Assembly (NCBI RefSeq): GCF_002929825.1
Contig: NZ_PJJN01000037.1
Coordinates: 124,001-188,000, forward strand
Reading direction: 5' to 3'
Length of the DNA: 64,000 nucleotides
Source of the DNA: Cryobacterium sp. Y29
GTDB lineage: Bacteria; Actinomycetota; Actinomycetes; Actinomycetales; Microbacteriaceae
The translations under genes were made by a program, and so were the position numbers. This document shows, piece by piece, positions 53,662-62,988 of the stretch (the first letter of the stretch is position 1; each line of letters begins with the position of its first letter). The notes under the pieces were generated by a model that was not told the DNA's origin, searched no databases, and saw only the letters and a program-made list of their open reading frames with translations.

Positions 53662-55067
53662 GAGAACAAGTCCCCCAGTCGATCGCCGAGAAATCGCAGA
53701 CCCGCTGAGTTAGATGACTTCACGAGCACGGTGTCCCCCGGATTCACGCTGCTGCGCACCAGTTCGAAGGCTTCGTCCGGCGTGTCGACATAAACCGACT
53801 CGCCGTCCCACGAACCCTCGTTGATCGTGCTGATGTGCATACGGCGGGCGCGCTGGCCCACCACTATCATCTGGGAGATGTTCAGCCGCACAGCGAGTAG
53901 CCCGATGCGATCGTGCTCTTCACCGGCCAGTTCGCCGAGTTCGGCCATCTCGCCGAGAACCGCGATGGTTCGGCAGCCGGGAGTGCCGATCTGAGCGAGC
54001 GTCTTGAGCGCTGCGCTCATCGAGTCGGGGCTCGCATTGTAGGCGTCATTGATGATCGTGACGTTGTCCTTACCGCCCAGCACCTCCATGCGCCAGCGTT
54101 CGGCCCGTGTGGTGGCTTGCAGCGCGGAGACGATATCGCCCAGCGACACCCCGAGCACCTCGGCGGCGGCCGCTGCAGCGAGGGCATTCATGACGTGATG
54201 CTCACCGAGCACCGGAAACACGACCGGGGCGCTCTGCCCGTCGGCGAGGTGCAGGGTGAACGTCGTTCCCGTGCGACCGGAGTGCAGGTCGCTTGCGCGC
54301 ACGTCCACCTGGCCATACTCGCCGAACCGCACAATGCGCGCCGGGGTGATCGCGGCCATCTGCGCGACACGCGGGTCGTCGGCGTTCAGCACCGCGACAT
54401 CCGTTGGAAGTAGGTCGGTGACCATCGCGGACTTGGCCCGCACGGTGGCGTCAAGATCGCCGAATTCACCGGCATGGGCGAGGCCGATGGTGAGCACGAT
54501 GCCGACATCGGGTCGCACCAGGCGCACGAGGTTCGCGATGGCGCCCTCGCTGCTAGCGCCCATCTCGATCACCAGAAAACGGGTGTCGTCGGTGACCTCG
54601 AGCATCGTCATCGGTGCCCCGACCTGGTTGTTGAAAGAGCCGTGCGGGGCGACGGTGGGCCCGACCCGCTCGAACATGCTGCGCAGCAAATTCTTGGTCG
54701 TGGTTTTGCCATTGGAACCGGTGACGGCAACGATCTTGAGCGTCCCGGCGGAGCGCACCCTGGCGACAACGAAGGAGGCCAGGGCGCCGAGCGCTGCAAC
54801 GGCGTCGGCCACGACGATCTGAGTGACCGGCAGGTCGAGCAATCGTTCCACGATAAGCAGCGCGGCCCCCGAGGCTGCGGCGGCGGGCGCGAACAGGTGC
54901 CCGTCGGTGACCGCTCCGGGCTTGGCGATGAAGATGGAGCCGGGTTCGACCAGGCGAGAATCGGTCTGCACCGATCCGTTGACCCGATCCGCTTGCGCGG
55001 ACGCGCCGGCGAGGTGCAGCGCACCGTCGACGACCTGGCTGATATCGACCAGGGAGAGGGCGATCAT
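53658..55067 (-). CDS. murF: UDP-N-acetylmuramoyl-tripeptide--D-alanyl-D-alanine ligase
   Basis: The product is 469 residues. The ATP loop GSNGKTT is at 117-123, with [17 protein letters not shown] and [20 protein letters not shown] as MurF signatures. It joins the terminal D-Ala-D-Ala dipeptide to the stem peptide. The start codon directly follows the murE stop codon. Confidence 0.96.
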   Translation of the reverse strand: MIALSLVDISQVVDGALHLAGASAQADRVNGSVQTDSRLVEPGSIFIAKPGAVTDGHLFAPAAAASGAALLIVERLLDLPVTQIVVADAVAALGALASFVVARVRSAGTLKIVAVTGSNGKTTTKNLLRSMFERVGPTVAPHGSFNNQVGAPMTMLEVTDDTRFLVIEMGASSEGAIANLVRLVRPDVGIVLTIGLAHAGEFGDLDATVRAKSAMVTDLLPTDVAVLNADDPRVAQMAAITPARIVRFGEYGQVDVRASDLHSGRTGTTFTLHLADGQSAPVVFPVLGEHHVMNALAAAAAAEVLGVSLGDIVSALQATTRAERWRMEVLGGKDNVTIINDAYNASPDSMSAALKTLAQIGTPGCRTIAVLGEMAELGELAGEEHDRIGLLAVRLNISQMIVVGQRARRMHISTINEGSWDGESVYVDTPDEAFELVRSSVNPGDTVLVKSSNSAGLRFLGDRLGDLFS

Positions 55068-56612
55068 TTACAGCCACCCCGCGTCGCGCAGCGCCTGGCG
55101 GGAATCATCCCTGGCCGAATACGGCAGCTTCACGCCTTGTACCTCGTGGTAGTCCTCGTGGCCTGGGCCGGCGTACAGAATGGTGTCTCCTTCGTGTGCG
55201 AGTGACAACGCCGTGCGGAATGCCGCACGTGGGTTGGCAACCTCATAGAACTCGCCGTCTGGCACTGCTTGGCGCGCTGCTTTCAGCAAAACAGCACGGA
55301 TGCTCGCGGCATCTTCAAACCGCGGATGAAAGTCGGTCACAACCACGATATCGCTGCCCTCGGCGGCGATCCGGCCCATATCGGCGCGTTTGGTGGTGTC
55401 GCGGTCGCCGTCGGCGCCGAACAGCATGATGAGTTTACCCGGCGTGAATTTACGCAGGGCCGCGAGCGTATTGAGGAAGGCATCGGGGCTGTGCCCGTAA
55501 TCGATGTAGACCAGCGGACCGCGATCACCGGAGATGCGCTCCGCGCGGCCGGGGATGAACGCGACGATGCCACCGTCGCGGTTCAGCGTGTGCTGGATGG
55601 CGCCGAGGTCGAAGCCGCTTTCCACGAGCATGACGATGGCCAGCGCGGCGTTGGCGGCCATGTACCAGCCGAGCAGCGGCACCCGGGTGTGCAGGCGACG
55701 GCCGTCCCGGCCCTCGAGCACGAAGTCGGTGTGCGTGGCGGACTCCCCCATAACGCTCATGTGCCAGTCGGCGTCGACGTCGGCCAGGTTGCTGATGGTT
55801 GTCACAGGGATGCGGCATTCGTCGGCGAGGCGACGGCCCCACTCGGTGTCGACGGTGACGACGCCTCGGTGCGACCGGTCGGGCTGGAACAGCTCCAGCT
55901 TCGCCTGGAAGTAGTCATCCATCGCCGGGTAGTCGTCGAGGTGGTCGTGGCTGAGGTTGGTGAACGCCGCGATATCGAAGACGAGGCCGTCTACCCGGTA
56001 GCGACTGAGGGCTTGCGCCGAAACCTCAATGCCGACGGCGCGTACCTCGGCCTCGTTCATACGGGCCAACAAGGCGTGCAGTTCGCTGGCCTCGGGCGTG
56101 GTCAGGGAACTCGTGACGGCTAGATCACCGATGCGGCGTTCAGCAGTCGAGGTGAGCCCGGAGACGACGCCGAGTTGGTTCAGAATGCCGAACAACAGGT
56201 AGACGACGCTGGTCTTGCCGTTGGTGCCGGTGACCGCGAACAGGGTCGCCGGATTGTCATCGGTGCGATAAATCCAGGCCGCGACGGCGCCCAGCGCGGC
56301 GCGGGCATCCGGTGTGACCAAAACCGGCAGACCGCTGGCTGCAGCGAGCAGCCCTCCGGCCTCGTCGGTCAAAATGGCCACCGCCCCGGCCTCGGCGGCC
56401 GCAGCAGCGAAGGTCGCGCCGTGCAGGTGCGCGCCGGGAACGCCGACATAGAGGTCGCCGGGTTGCACCGAGCTCGAGCTCAAGCTCACTCCGGTGACTT
56501 CGAGACCGTCGATGTCTCCACGCAGTTCTAGATCAAATTCGGCAACCAATCCCGACAACGACCGCGGAACGGGATGCTCGGGACGGAGAGCCGACGGCGC
56601 CAGTTCAGACAC
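55068..56612 (-). CDS. murE: UDP-N-acetylmuramoyl-L-alanyl-D-glutamate--amino acid ligase (MurE), atypical specificity motif
   Basis: The product is 514 residues. The ATP loop GTNGKTS is at 129-135; TSSLTTPEASELHALL, FTNLSHDHLDDY and LFGADGDRDTTKR are MurE signatures. MurE adds residue 3 of the stem peptide. In meso-diaminopimelate enzymes the specificity motif is DNPR and in lysine enzymes it is related; here residues 427-431 read DFHPR (context VVTDFHPRFED), and the late motif reads GPGHE where GKGHE is common. Microbacteriaceae have B-type peptidoglycan with diaminobutyrate, ornithine, lysine or homoserine at this position, so a non-DAP substrate is likely. The usual name with 2,6-diaminopimelate should not be copied over. 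Confidence 0.93.
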   Translation of the reverse strand: MSELAPSALRPEHPVPRSLSGLVAEFDLELRGDIDGLEVTGVSLSSSSVQPGDLYVGVPGAHLHGATFAAAAAEAGAVAILTDEAGGLLAAASGLPVLVTPDARAALGAVAAWIYRTDDNPATLFAVTGTNGKTSVVYLLFGILNQLGVVSGLTSTAERRIGDLAVTSSLTTPEASELHALLARMNEAEVRAVGIEVSAQALSRYRVDGLVFDIAAFTNLSHDHLDDYPAMDDYFQAKLELFQPDRSHRGVVTVDTEWGRRLADECRIPVTTISNLADVDADWHMSVMGESATHTDFVLEGRDGRRLHTRVPLLGWYMAANAALAIVMLVESGFDLGAIQHTLNRDGGIVAFIPGRAERISGDRGPLVYIDYGHSPDAFLNTLAALRKFTPGKLIMLFGADGDRDTTKRADMGRIAAEGSDIVVVTDFHPRFEDAASIRAVLLKAARQAVPDGEFYEVANPRAAFRTALSLAHEGDTILYAGPGHEDYHEVQGVKLPYSARDDSRQALRDAGWL

Positions 56613-56627
56613 GCAGGGCTCGCTTTC

Positions 56628-58451
56628 TTACCAGGTGGAAGGGAGGTCAGGCGCAGTCGCGCCTGAGGGAACCGCCCGGTACTTTTTCAACACCTGACTC
56701 ATGATCTCCTGGAAGACCGGAGCCGGTGCGGCAGACGTATTCAGTTTAACAGGGTCGGCGATGCTGACCGAGACGACATACTGCGGATCGTCGGCCGGAG
56801 CGTAGCCCGACACCGATACCAGATACCCGTTGGAGTACCCACCTTGGCCGTCCGGCATCTGCGCGGTTCCGGTCTTGGCGGCGACCCGATAGCCGGGAAT
56901 GTTCCATTTACTCTGCACCCAACTTTTCTGATACACCATTTCGAGCACGTCGCTGGTGTCGTGGGCTGCCTTCTCCGACAGCACCCGCGTGCCGACCTGG
57001 TCTGGCACGTTGGCCATGGTGCCGTCGGTCTGCCTGCAGCCCTCGACCAGCTGCACCGGCATGCGCACGCCGTCGTTGGCAATGGTCTGATAGATGCTCG
57101 CGACCTGCAGCGCGGTCGTCGTGAGACCCTGCCCGAACATCGTTGCATAGCTGGTCTGGTTGTCCCACTCGTCGACCGGATGCAGAATGCCGCCATCTTC
57201 TCGGGGAAAGCCGGTCTCAGTGGGCGTGCCAACGCCGAACGCTTTCATGTGGTCGTACCGTTGCTGGTCGGTGAGTTTCTCACCGAACTTGGACATGCCG
57301 GTGTTGCTTGAGTCAATCAGCACGCCGGCGAGGGTCATGCGCTGATCCGGGTGCGCGTGGCTGTCGTTGATGTTGGCACCGTTGGCCGGCAGGTACCGGT
57401 AGGGCGCGACGATCCCGGTCTCGAGGGTGGCCGCCCCGGCGTCGAGAACGGATGCCATGGTGAGCGCCTTGAAGGTCGAGCCCGGTTCGAAGGACTGGGT
57501 GAAGGCACGGGAGCCGCGATCTTCCGGGTTCTTGGTGCCGCCGACGTTGTTCGGGTCGACCGAGGGATAGTCGGCCACGGCAAGGAGCTTGCCGGTCTTG
57601 ACGTCCTGCACGACCGCGGTCGCCCACGCTGCCCCGGTCTCCTGCGCCCGCGCGGCGAGGGTCTGCTGCACGAACCAATTGAGATCGGAGTCGATGGTGG
57701 TGATGACGTCGCCGCCATCGACAGCCTCGGTACTCGTGACGCTGCTGCCGGGGATGCGCACGCCGTCGGCACCCTTCTCGTAGGTTTCTGAGCCGTTGGT
57801 CGAGGCCAGGCAGGCGTTCTGTCCGGATTCGAGGCCGGCCTGCGGCACGCCCTCCCCCGACAGGTAACCGAGCATGTTGCCGGCGACGGCCCCGTTCGGG
57901 TACACCCGGCTCGGGCTGTTCTCCGAATAGGTCCAGGGAATGTGCAGTTCCTGCACGGCGCGCAGCACGTCGACATCGACTTTCTGGGCGATATAGGCGA
58001 AATTCGCCTTGGCGTTGGCCTCGAGGGCGGCCCCAATGGTCAGCAGGATGGCGTCACCGGTTTGACCGGTTGCCGCGCCGATTTCGGCGGCGGCCTCAGC
58101 CACTGAGATTACGACCTTCTTGCCGTCGACCGTGCGTTTGAAAGGCGTTGCGTTCACCGGGGACATGGTGATGTTGTAGCGCATGACCGTCCCCGCCAGC
58201 ACGACGCCGTTGGCGTCGACGATCTCACCCCGCGAGCCATAGACGACCTGGCCAACCGAGCGGTTTCCCACGGAGTCCGCCGTGAGCGAATCAGCCTGCA
58301 CCACCTGGATATCAACGAGCCGCACCAGGAACACGCCGATCACGGCGAACAGCACGACGATGGTGAAAAAAGTGCGTCGACGGCTGGACCGGGAATTGGT
58401 CGGGTTGGTTCGGGCTCCGGTCTGTCGGGCACTGCTGTTGCGCACGCTCAT
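56628..58451 (-). CDS. ftsI: septal penicillin-binding protein, FtsI/PBP3-type transpeptidase
   Basis: The product is 607 residues. A basic cytoplasmic N-terminus and one membrane helix (about 28-47) lead to a dimerisation domain and a transpeptidase domain with the active-site STFK at 325-328, SSN at 381-383 and KTGT at 526-529, all three penicillin-binding motifs. It crosslinks septal peptidoglycan with FtsW. No PASTA domains are present. It precedes murE by 15 bases. Confidence 0.95.
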   Translation of the reverse strand: MSVRNSSARQTGARTNPTNSRSSRRRTFFTIVVLFAVIGVFLVRLVDIQVVQADSLTADSVGNRSVGQVVYGSRGEIVDANGVVLAGTVMRYNITMSPVNATPFKRTVDGKKVVISVAEAAAEIGAATGQTGDAILLTIGAALEANAKANFAYIAQKVDVDVLRAVQELHIPWTYSENSPSRVYPNGAVAGNMLGYLSGEGVPQAGLESGQNACLASTNGSETYEKGADGVRIPGSSVTSTEAVDGGDVITTIDSDLNWFVQQTLAARAQETGAAWATAVVQDVKTGKLLAVADYPSVDPNNVGGTKNPEDRGSRAFTQSFEPGSTFKALTMASVLDAGAATLETGIVAPYRYLPANGANINDSHAHPDQRMTLAGVLIDSSNTGMSKFGEKLTDQQRYDHMKAFGVGTPTETGFPREDGGILHPVDEWDNQTSYATMFGQGLTTTALQVASIYQTIANDGVRMPVQLVEGCRQTDGTMANVPDQVGTRVLSEKAAHDTSDVLEMVYQKSWVQSKWNIPGYRVAAKTGTAQMPDGQGGYSNGYLVSVSGYAPADDPQYVVSVSIADPVKLNTSAAPAPVFQEIMSQVLKKYRAVPSGATAPDLPSTW

Positions 58452-58478
58452 CTGCCCATCATTGTCGACTCGGGGAAA

Positions 58479-59039
58479 CTATCGGGTAGTGGGCGCCGCG
58501 AGTCCCGCCGGAACTACCGGTGCGCTCGTGATCGCCAGGGTTTCGCCCGTCCCCGTCGCCTTCGGAAGCGCAGAGAGCGGGGTACTGCCAGCCAACAGGG
58601 AGTTAGGAACAAGGCTGGCCGCTCCGGCCTGCGAGCCCGACGCTGAGGCTGGAGCGCCCAAAACGGCGCCATCGGACAGACGGAGGTAGACGGGGTTGGA
58701 ATTGCTGACCATACCCAGGCCCTCGGCATTGGCGGCGAGGCTCTGCGGGGAGGATACCCGTACGAGGTCTTCACTCACACTGGCGGCCGTGCGGCCGAGT
58801 TCGGACTGGCTCGACTGCAGGCTGGAGATTTCATAGGCACCCTGGGAGATGCCCACGCTGAGCAACAGCTGGGCGACGATGATGGCTGCCATGCCGGCCA
58901 CCGCGGTGAGAGCGTAGAAGATGCGCGGGCGCGTGCGGCGGTTCGGAGCCGCTGAGACAAGACGAAACCCACGCCGTGCCGGCGCCTCGTAGGGTTCGCG
59001 TTCGCTGGAAAATGACACGCGTGCCAGGTTGTCGCTCAT
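58479..59039 (-). CDS. ftsL: FtsL-like division protein
   Basis: The product is 186 residues. A cytoplasmic N-terminus of about 38 residues is followed by one membrane helix (about 40-63, [23 protein letters not shown]), a heptad-rich segment with [41 protein letters not shown] in order, and then an Ala/Ser/Pro-rich tail of about 70 residues. Sequence similarity to FtsL is weak as always; the assignment rests on position between rsmH and ftsI and on topology. The tail is unusual for FtsL, which normally ends soon after the coiled coil. The start overlaps rsmH by 4 bases. Confidence 0.75.
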   Translation of the reverse strand: MSDNLARVSFSSEREPYEAPARRGFRLVSAAPNRRTRPRIFYALTAVAGMAAIIVAQLLLSVGISQGAYEISSLQSSQSELGRTAASVSEDLVRVSSPQSLAANAEGLGMVSNSNPVYLRLSDGAVLGAPASASGSQAGAASLVPNSLLAGSTPLSALPKATGTGETLAITSAPVVPAGLAAPTTR

Positions 59040-59992
59040 TCGGCGGCCCTTCTCAGTCGAACAGCGGCGCGCAGTCGAACCGGCGTCGCGCGGGGGTTGA
59101 GTGCTTTTTCTTCGTCGGAGGCCAGTTCAGCGCCACGCAGCAAAAGGGTGAAGAGTGGTTTGTGTTCGGGAAGTTCCACTGGAAGGCCAGCGGGCGCTGT
59201 CGAGCCGGATGCCGCGGCGAAGGCCCGCTTGACGATGCGGTCCTCGAGCGACTGGTAGGCCATGACAACGATGCGGCCGCCGACTTGCACGCGGTCGAGC
59301 GCGGCCGGAATGGCCCGTTCCAGTGCGGCCAGTTCCGAGTTGACCTCGATGCGCAGCGCCTGGAACACGCGCTTGGCGGGGTGACCGAGGCGCTGGACGG
59401 CGACCGGGGTGGCCTTGGTGATGACGTCGACCAGTTGCGCTGACCGAACGAAGGGAGTCGTTTCGCGGGCTTCGACGATGGCCTTGGCGTAGCGGGCGGA
59501 AAGTTTCTCTTCGCCGTAGTCCTGGAAGATACGTTTGAGGTCACGTTCGCTGTAATCGGCGAGGATGCTCTCAGCGGTCAGGCCAGCGGTGCCGTCCATG
59601 CGCATGTCGAGCGGGGCATCTTTTGAATAGGAGAAACCACGTTCGACGCGATCGATCTGCAAGCTGGAGACACCAAGGTCGAAGAGCACGCCTGCAACCT
59701 CACTGATGCCGAGGCTATCGAGGGCTTCGCCGATGCCGTCATAAACGGTGTGCACCAGGTGCACCCGGCCGGCGAAGGCCTTGAGGCGTTCCTCGGCGAT
59801 GGCGAGGGCTTCGGTGTCGCGGTCTAGTCCGACCAGGGTCAGTTCCGGGAAACGCGCCAGGATCGCCTCGGCGTGGCCCCCCATGCCCAGTGTCGCGTCG
59901 ACGAGAACGGCGCCGGGTTTTGTGAGCGCCGGGGCGAGCAGCGCGACGCAGCGTTCGAGCAGTACCGGGGTGTGGATTTCGTTGCTGGTCAT
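59036..59992 (-). CDS. rsmH: 16S rRNA (cytosine(1402)-N(4))-methyltransferase RsmH
   Basis: The product is 318 residues. It begins [17 protein letters not shown] and has the SAM-binding [28 protein letters not shown] and [13 protein letters not shown]. It methylates C1402 of 16S rRNA. It is the second gene of the dcw cluster, 99 bases after mraZ. Confidence 0.96.
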   Translation of the reverse strand: MTSNEIHTPVLLERCVALLAPALTKPGAVLVDATLGMGGHAEAILARFPELTLVGLDRDTEALAIAEERLKAFAGRVHLVHTVYDGIGEALDSLGISEVAGVLFDLGVSSLQIDRVERGFSYSKDAPLDMRMDGTAGLTAESILADYSERDLKRIFQDYGEEKLSARYAKAIVEARETTPFVRSAQLVDVITKATPVAVQRLGHPAKRVFQALRIEVNSELAALERAIPAALDRVQVGGRIVVMAYQSLEDRIVKRAFAAASGSTAPAGLPVELPEHKPLFTLLLRGAELASDEEKALNPRATPVRLRAAVRLRRAAE

Positions 59993-60091
59993 AACACCGG
60001 GCTAGGCCGTGAGGCCTGATTCCCCTCCATTTCGACCTGGCACGGGGGAAGTGTGTCAGGGCAAAAACGGCGGGGAGTCAGGCACCAGGGG

Positions 60092-60529
60092 CTAGAAGAG
60101 TCCCGGAATCACCTCCTCCGTCGTGTTGGCGTACGAGGTTTCCTGCTCGGCGAGGTACGTGGCCCACGCTTCGCTGTCCCAAATCTCGACTCGGCTGCCA
60201 GCACCGATGACGGTCAATTCCCGGTCGAGCCCCGCATAACTGCGGAGGTTGCCGGGGATGGTGACGCGGTTTTGTTTATCCGGTGTTTCCGAGCTCGCAC
60301 CCGACAAAAACACCCGGAGGTAGTCCCGAGCTTGCTTGCTCGTGACGGGTGCCTGGCGGATTTTGTCGTGCAGCGTTTCGAATTCGCGGGTGCTGAACAC
60401 GTAGATGCAGTGTTCCTGTCCCCGTGTCATCACCACACCGGTGGAGAGTTCATCCCGAAACTTCGCGGGAAGAATGATGCGACCTTTTTCGTCGAGCCGG
60501 GGGGCGTAGGTGCCAAGGAACACGCGCAC
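60092..60529 (-). CDS. mraZ: transcriptional regulator / cell division protein MraZ
   Basis: The product is 145 residues with two SpoVT-AbrB-like repeats: [25 protein letters not shown] and [17 protein letters not shown]. MraZ forms rings that bind TGGNN repeats upstream of its own gene and controls the dcw operon. The GTG at 60529 follows GGAAGAAAGGG. Three TGGNN repeats at 10-bp spacing lie 30-54 bases upstream. Confidence 0.95.
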   Translation of the reverse strand: MRVFLGTYAPRLDEKGRIILPAKFRDELSTGVVMTRGQEHCIYVFSTREFETLHDKIRQAPVTSKQARDYLRVFLSGASSETPDKQNRVTIPGNLRSYAGLDRELTVIGAGSRVEIWDSEAWATYLAEQETSYANTTEEVIPGLF

Positions 60530-60558
60530 CCCTTTCTTCCGGCCAGATTCAGGTGTGG

Positions 60559-60583
60559 CTCCACTTTACTCCACCTCCAACCA
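60559..60583 (-). promoter_or_regulatory. MraZ box: three TGGNN repeats at 10-bp period
   Basis: On the minus strand TGGTT (60579-60583), TGGAG (60569-60573) and TGGAG (60559-60563) are each separated by 5 bases. This is the arrangement known for MraZ binding (TGGGN-N5 repeats in Escherichia coli), located directly upstream of mraZ. Confidence 0.65.
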
Positions 60584-60655
60584 CCCACCTAAGTTTTTTG
60601 ACGTATTTTCTCAAAAAAAGCGCCATATACACCGCAAATCATTGAAGAGTAGCGG

Positions 60656-60670
60656 TGGAGGAAAATGGAG
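60656..60670 (+). promoter_or_regulatory. second TGGAG pair at 10-bp period, opposite orientation
   Basis: TGGAG-GAAAA-TGGAG on the plus strand repeats the same half-site and spacing as the mraZ-proximal box, but on the other strand and about 75 bases further upstream. It might be an accessory MraZ site. Confidence 0.4.
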
Positions 60671-60713
60671 CAGCATCGTCAAGAACGCTTGCAGACAGCG
60701 CGTTTTTGGGCAC

Positions 60714-60744
60714 AAAAAAAGGGCCGATCAGATGATCGGCCCTT
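60714..60744 (-). terminator. intrinsic terminator of the DUF3040 gene
   Basis: AAGGGCCGATCA (60719-60730) pairs with TGATCGGCCCTT (60733-60744). On the minus strand the stem is followed by seven T, 58 bases after the DUF3040 stop. It insulates the dcw promoter from upstream reading. Confidence 0.9.
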
Positions 60745-60801
60745 GTGAACTGGAAGTTTTTTAACTGTCGAAGCCCGGTGGAGGCTTGGAGTGGATTGAG
60801 A

Positions 60802-61179
60802 TTACTGACCGTCTTGCCGTCGGTCCCAACGGTCATTCAGGCGGTCCATGAAGCCCTGGTTGGACTTGGCTTGGGCTGGGCGACGACCGGGTGACGACGG
60901 TCCGGGTACCGAACGAATGGCCCGGCCGGGAGTCACGGCAATGAGAACGCCGCCGAACATGATGACGAAGCCGACAATGCCGAGCCACAGCTGCGCAATG
61001 GCGACACCGGCGATGAGGGCGACGATGCCGGCTACGGCGAGCAGCACACCGAGCGCGATAGAACGGTAGTTCGGGCGAAGCCTGGACACTCCGACGCTGG
61101 CGACAAAGTCGGCATCGTTGTGATAAAGGCTGCGCTCCATCTCTTCAAGGAGTCGCTGCTCCTGTTCCGAAAGCGGCAT
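60802..61179 (-). CDS. DUF3040 domain-containing membrane protein
   Basis: The product is 125 residues. The conserved N-terminus MPLSEQEQRLLEEMERSLYHNDADF is typical of DUF3040, followed by two membrane helices (about 41-60 and 63-83) and a basic polar tail. The function is unknown; the gene is a regular neighbour of the actinobacterial dcw cluster. GGAGGGAATGAG before the ATG at 61179 decides the start over an in-frame upstream codon. Confidence 0.9.
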   Translation of the reverse strand: MPLSEQEQRLLEEMERSLYHNDADFVASVGVSRLRPNYRSIALGVLLAVAGIVALIAGVAIAQLWLGIVGFVIMFGGVLIAVTPGRAIRSVPGPSSPGRRPAQAKSNQGFMDRLNDRWDRRQDGQ

Positions 61180-61272
61180 CTCATTCCCTCCAGTTACGGG
61201 ATCGAGCGGGTGATTTGACAAATTCGCACCGGGCAAGCTCGACTAGCCTAATTCTAGCCCCGCCAGGATGGC

Positions 61273-61278
61273 TAGGCT
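61273..61278 (+). promoter_or_regulatory. TAGGCT -10 element, leaderless spacing
   Basis: TAGGCT is followed by ACACGT and the GTG at 61285, a 6-base spacing with no ribosome binding site. Confidence 0.55.
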
Positions 61279-61284
61279 ACACGT

Positions 61285-62415
61285 GTGCCTGAAAGCAAAC
61301 GCCTGATCGACTTGGTTCAATCTCGCATCGACGCGTACCTCATGTCCCGCGAACCAATTGTGACTCTGATCAGCTCCGATTTGACTGCACTCGTTGACTA
61401 CTCACGGCAGTTTCTCAGCGGTGGAAAACGGTTCCGAGCGCAGTTCTGTTATTGGGGAGCGCAGAGCGTTTTACCGCCTGATTCCGGCCCGGAACAGGTC
61501 CGGCCAACGACGGGCTTGACAGCCCCAGCCGGGTTGGGCGCAATTGTGTCAGCCGCCAGTGCCCTCGAAATTTTTCACGCGGCGGCGCTCGTGCACGACG
61601 ACATCATCGACAATTCCGATACCCGTCGAGGTGCGCCGAGCGCCCACAAATTATTCGAACAGTTGCACGAACATGAGGGCTGGGCCGGTGACCCTGCCTC
61701 CTATGGCCGGGCGTCGGCCATTCTGCTCGGCGACCTGCTGCTGGGCTGGAGCGATGAACTGCTCGACGAGGGGCTTGAAGAGCTCGAAGATCGGGCCTCC
61801 GCCCGGCGTGCCAGGCTTGAATTCAACTTCATGCGCACCGAGGTCACGGCCGGCCAATACCTCGACATTCTCGAGGAACGCGCCTGGCTGGCCCAGCCGG
61901 AGGCGGAACTCCTCGATCGGGCCCTGCGCGTGATCGTCTACAAGTCGGCGAAGTACAGCGTTCAGGCCCCGCTCGTGATCGGCGCAGCGCTAGCGGGCGC
62001 CTCGGCCGCCCAGTTGAACTCGCTGCGTGCATTCGGCCTGCCGCTGGGCATGGCGTACCAGCTGCGCGACGACCTGCTCGGTGTGTTCGGCGACGCCGCC
62101 GTGACCGGCAAGCCAAGCGGCGACGACCTAACAGAGGGCAAGCGCACGGTGTTGATCGCGCTGGCACGGGAACGCCTGACTACCACCGACCGAGCATCGC
62201 TCGATTCACAGCTCGGTGATCCAACGCTCGATGCCGCACAGATTCGTTCCCTGCAGCAGCTCATCACAGCCAGTGGCGCCGTCGACCGAGTCGAGGCGCT
62301 CATCGAATCCCAGGTTACCGAGGCCCTGGCTGCTCTGAGCAGCGCGCCCATCGGTGCCCGTGCACGGCAGAAGTTGCTGGACCTGACCGATCGGGTGACG
62401 CGTCGAGCGTTTTGA
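61285..62415 (+). CDS. polyprenyl (geranylgeranyl-type) diphosphate synthase
   Basis: The product is 376 residues, an all-alpha trans-prenyltransferase. The first Asp-rich motif is DDIID at 105-109 (ALVHDDIIDNSDTRRG) and the second is in MAYQLRDDLLGVFGD. The enzyme condenses isopentenyl diphosphate with an allylic primer; chain length (C20 or longer) cannot be fixed from the sequence by eye. Products could feed menaquinone, carotenoid or other isoprenoid synthesis. The GTG start has a TAGGCT element 6 bases upstream. It is convergent with the Rv2175c-like gene (36-base gap). Confidence 0.92.
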   Translation: MPESKRLIDLVQSRIDAYLMSREPIVTLISSDLTALVDYSRQFLSGGKRFRAQFCYWGAQSVLPPDSGPEQVRPTTGLTAPAGLGAIVSAASALEIFHAAALVHDDIIDNSDTRRGAPSAHKLFEQLHEHEGWAGDPASYGRASAILLGDLLLGWSDELLDEGLEELEDRASARRARLEFNFMRTEVTAGQYLDILEERAWLAQPEAELLDRALRVIVYKSAKYSVQAPLVIGAALAGASAAQLNSLRAFGLPLGMAYQLRDDLLGVFGDAAVTGKPSGDDLTEGKRTVLIALARERLTTTDRASLDSQLGDPTLDAAQIRSLQQLITASGAVDRVEALIESQVTEALAALSSAPIGARARQKLLDLTDRVTRRAF

Positions 62416-62451
62416 TCGGCAGTACGCCGGCCCGCTGAGTCGAACCCCTGT

Positions 62452-62793
62452 CTAAGCCAGGGCTTGGGCGACCCGACGCACTTCGGCCTTGCGGCCGGCC
62501 CGGAGAGCTTCGATCGGCGGCACCCCCAGGCTGTCATCGACCTCGAGTAGCCAGGTCATGGCCTGCATGTCCGTGAATCCGTCGTCGGCCAGAACGAACA
62601 GCGTGCCGCGAAGTTCGGGTACGGGAGCGCCGTCTCGCAAGAACAACGACGGAACCGACACGACGTTGTCGCGCCGGATGGCCAGGAGGTATTTGTCGTC
62701 GATCAGGTGCCGCACGCGGCTCTGGCTCATTCCGAGCAGGTTGACAAGGGCAGGAATAGTAAGCCACTCGGGCTCTGAAGACACGTCATTCAC
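62452..62793 (-). CDS. Rv2175c-like DNA-binding protein
   Basis: The product is 113 residues. The N-terminal winged helix reads EWLTIPALVNLLGMSQSRVRHLIDDKYLLAIRRDNVVSVPSLF in order, followed by the C-terminal part with LRGTLFVLADDGFTDMQAMTWLLEVDDSLGVPPIEALRAGRKAEVRRVAQALA. This matches the Rv2175c family, a DNA-binding substrate of serine/threonine kinases in mycobacteria. A Thr-containing N-terminal phosphosite is not obvious here. The GTG at 62793 or 62784 may be the start; upstream in-frame codons are not conserved. Confidence 0.85.
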   Translation of the reverse strand: MNDVSSEPEWLTIPALVNLLGMSQSRVRHLIDDKYLLAIRRDNVVSVPSLFLRDGAPVPELRGTLFVLADDGFTDMQAMTWLLEVDDSLGVPPIEALRAGRKAEVRRVAQALA

Positions 62794-62988
62794 TCGTGTA
62801 GCTTCCCATGATTTGGGGCCGCGGCAAAACTTCGCGGCACTATTGAGTCGTGAACCGCCCTCTCCGGTCGCTTGATCAATTGACTCCCTCTCATAATTGT
62901 GAAAACCTCGCTGTGGGGAATGCTGCATTCGACCCGATGCTGTACTTGCTGTCTGGATTACGCGCGTGCGCACAATGAACGGAGCACC

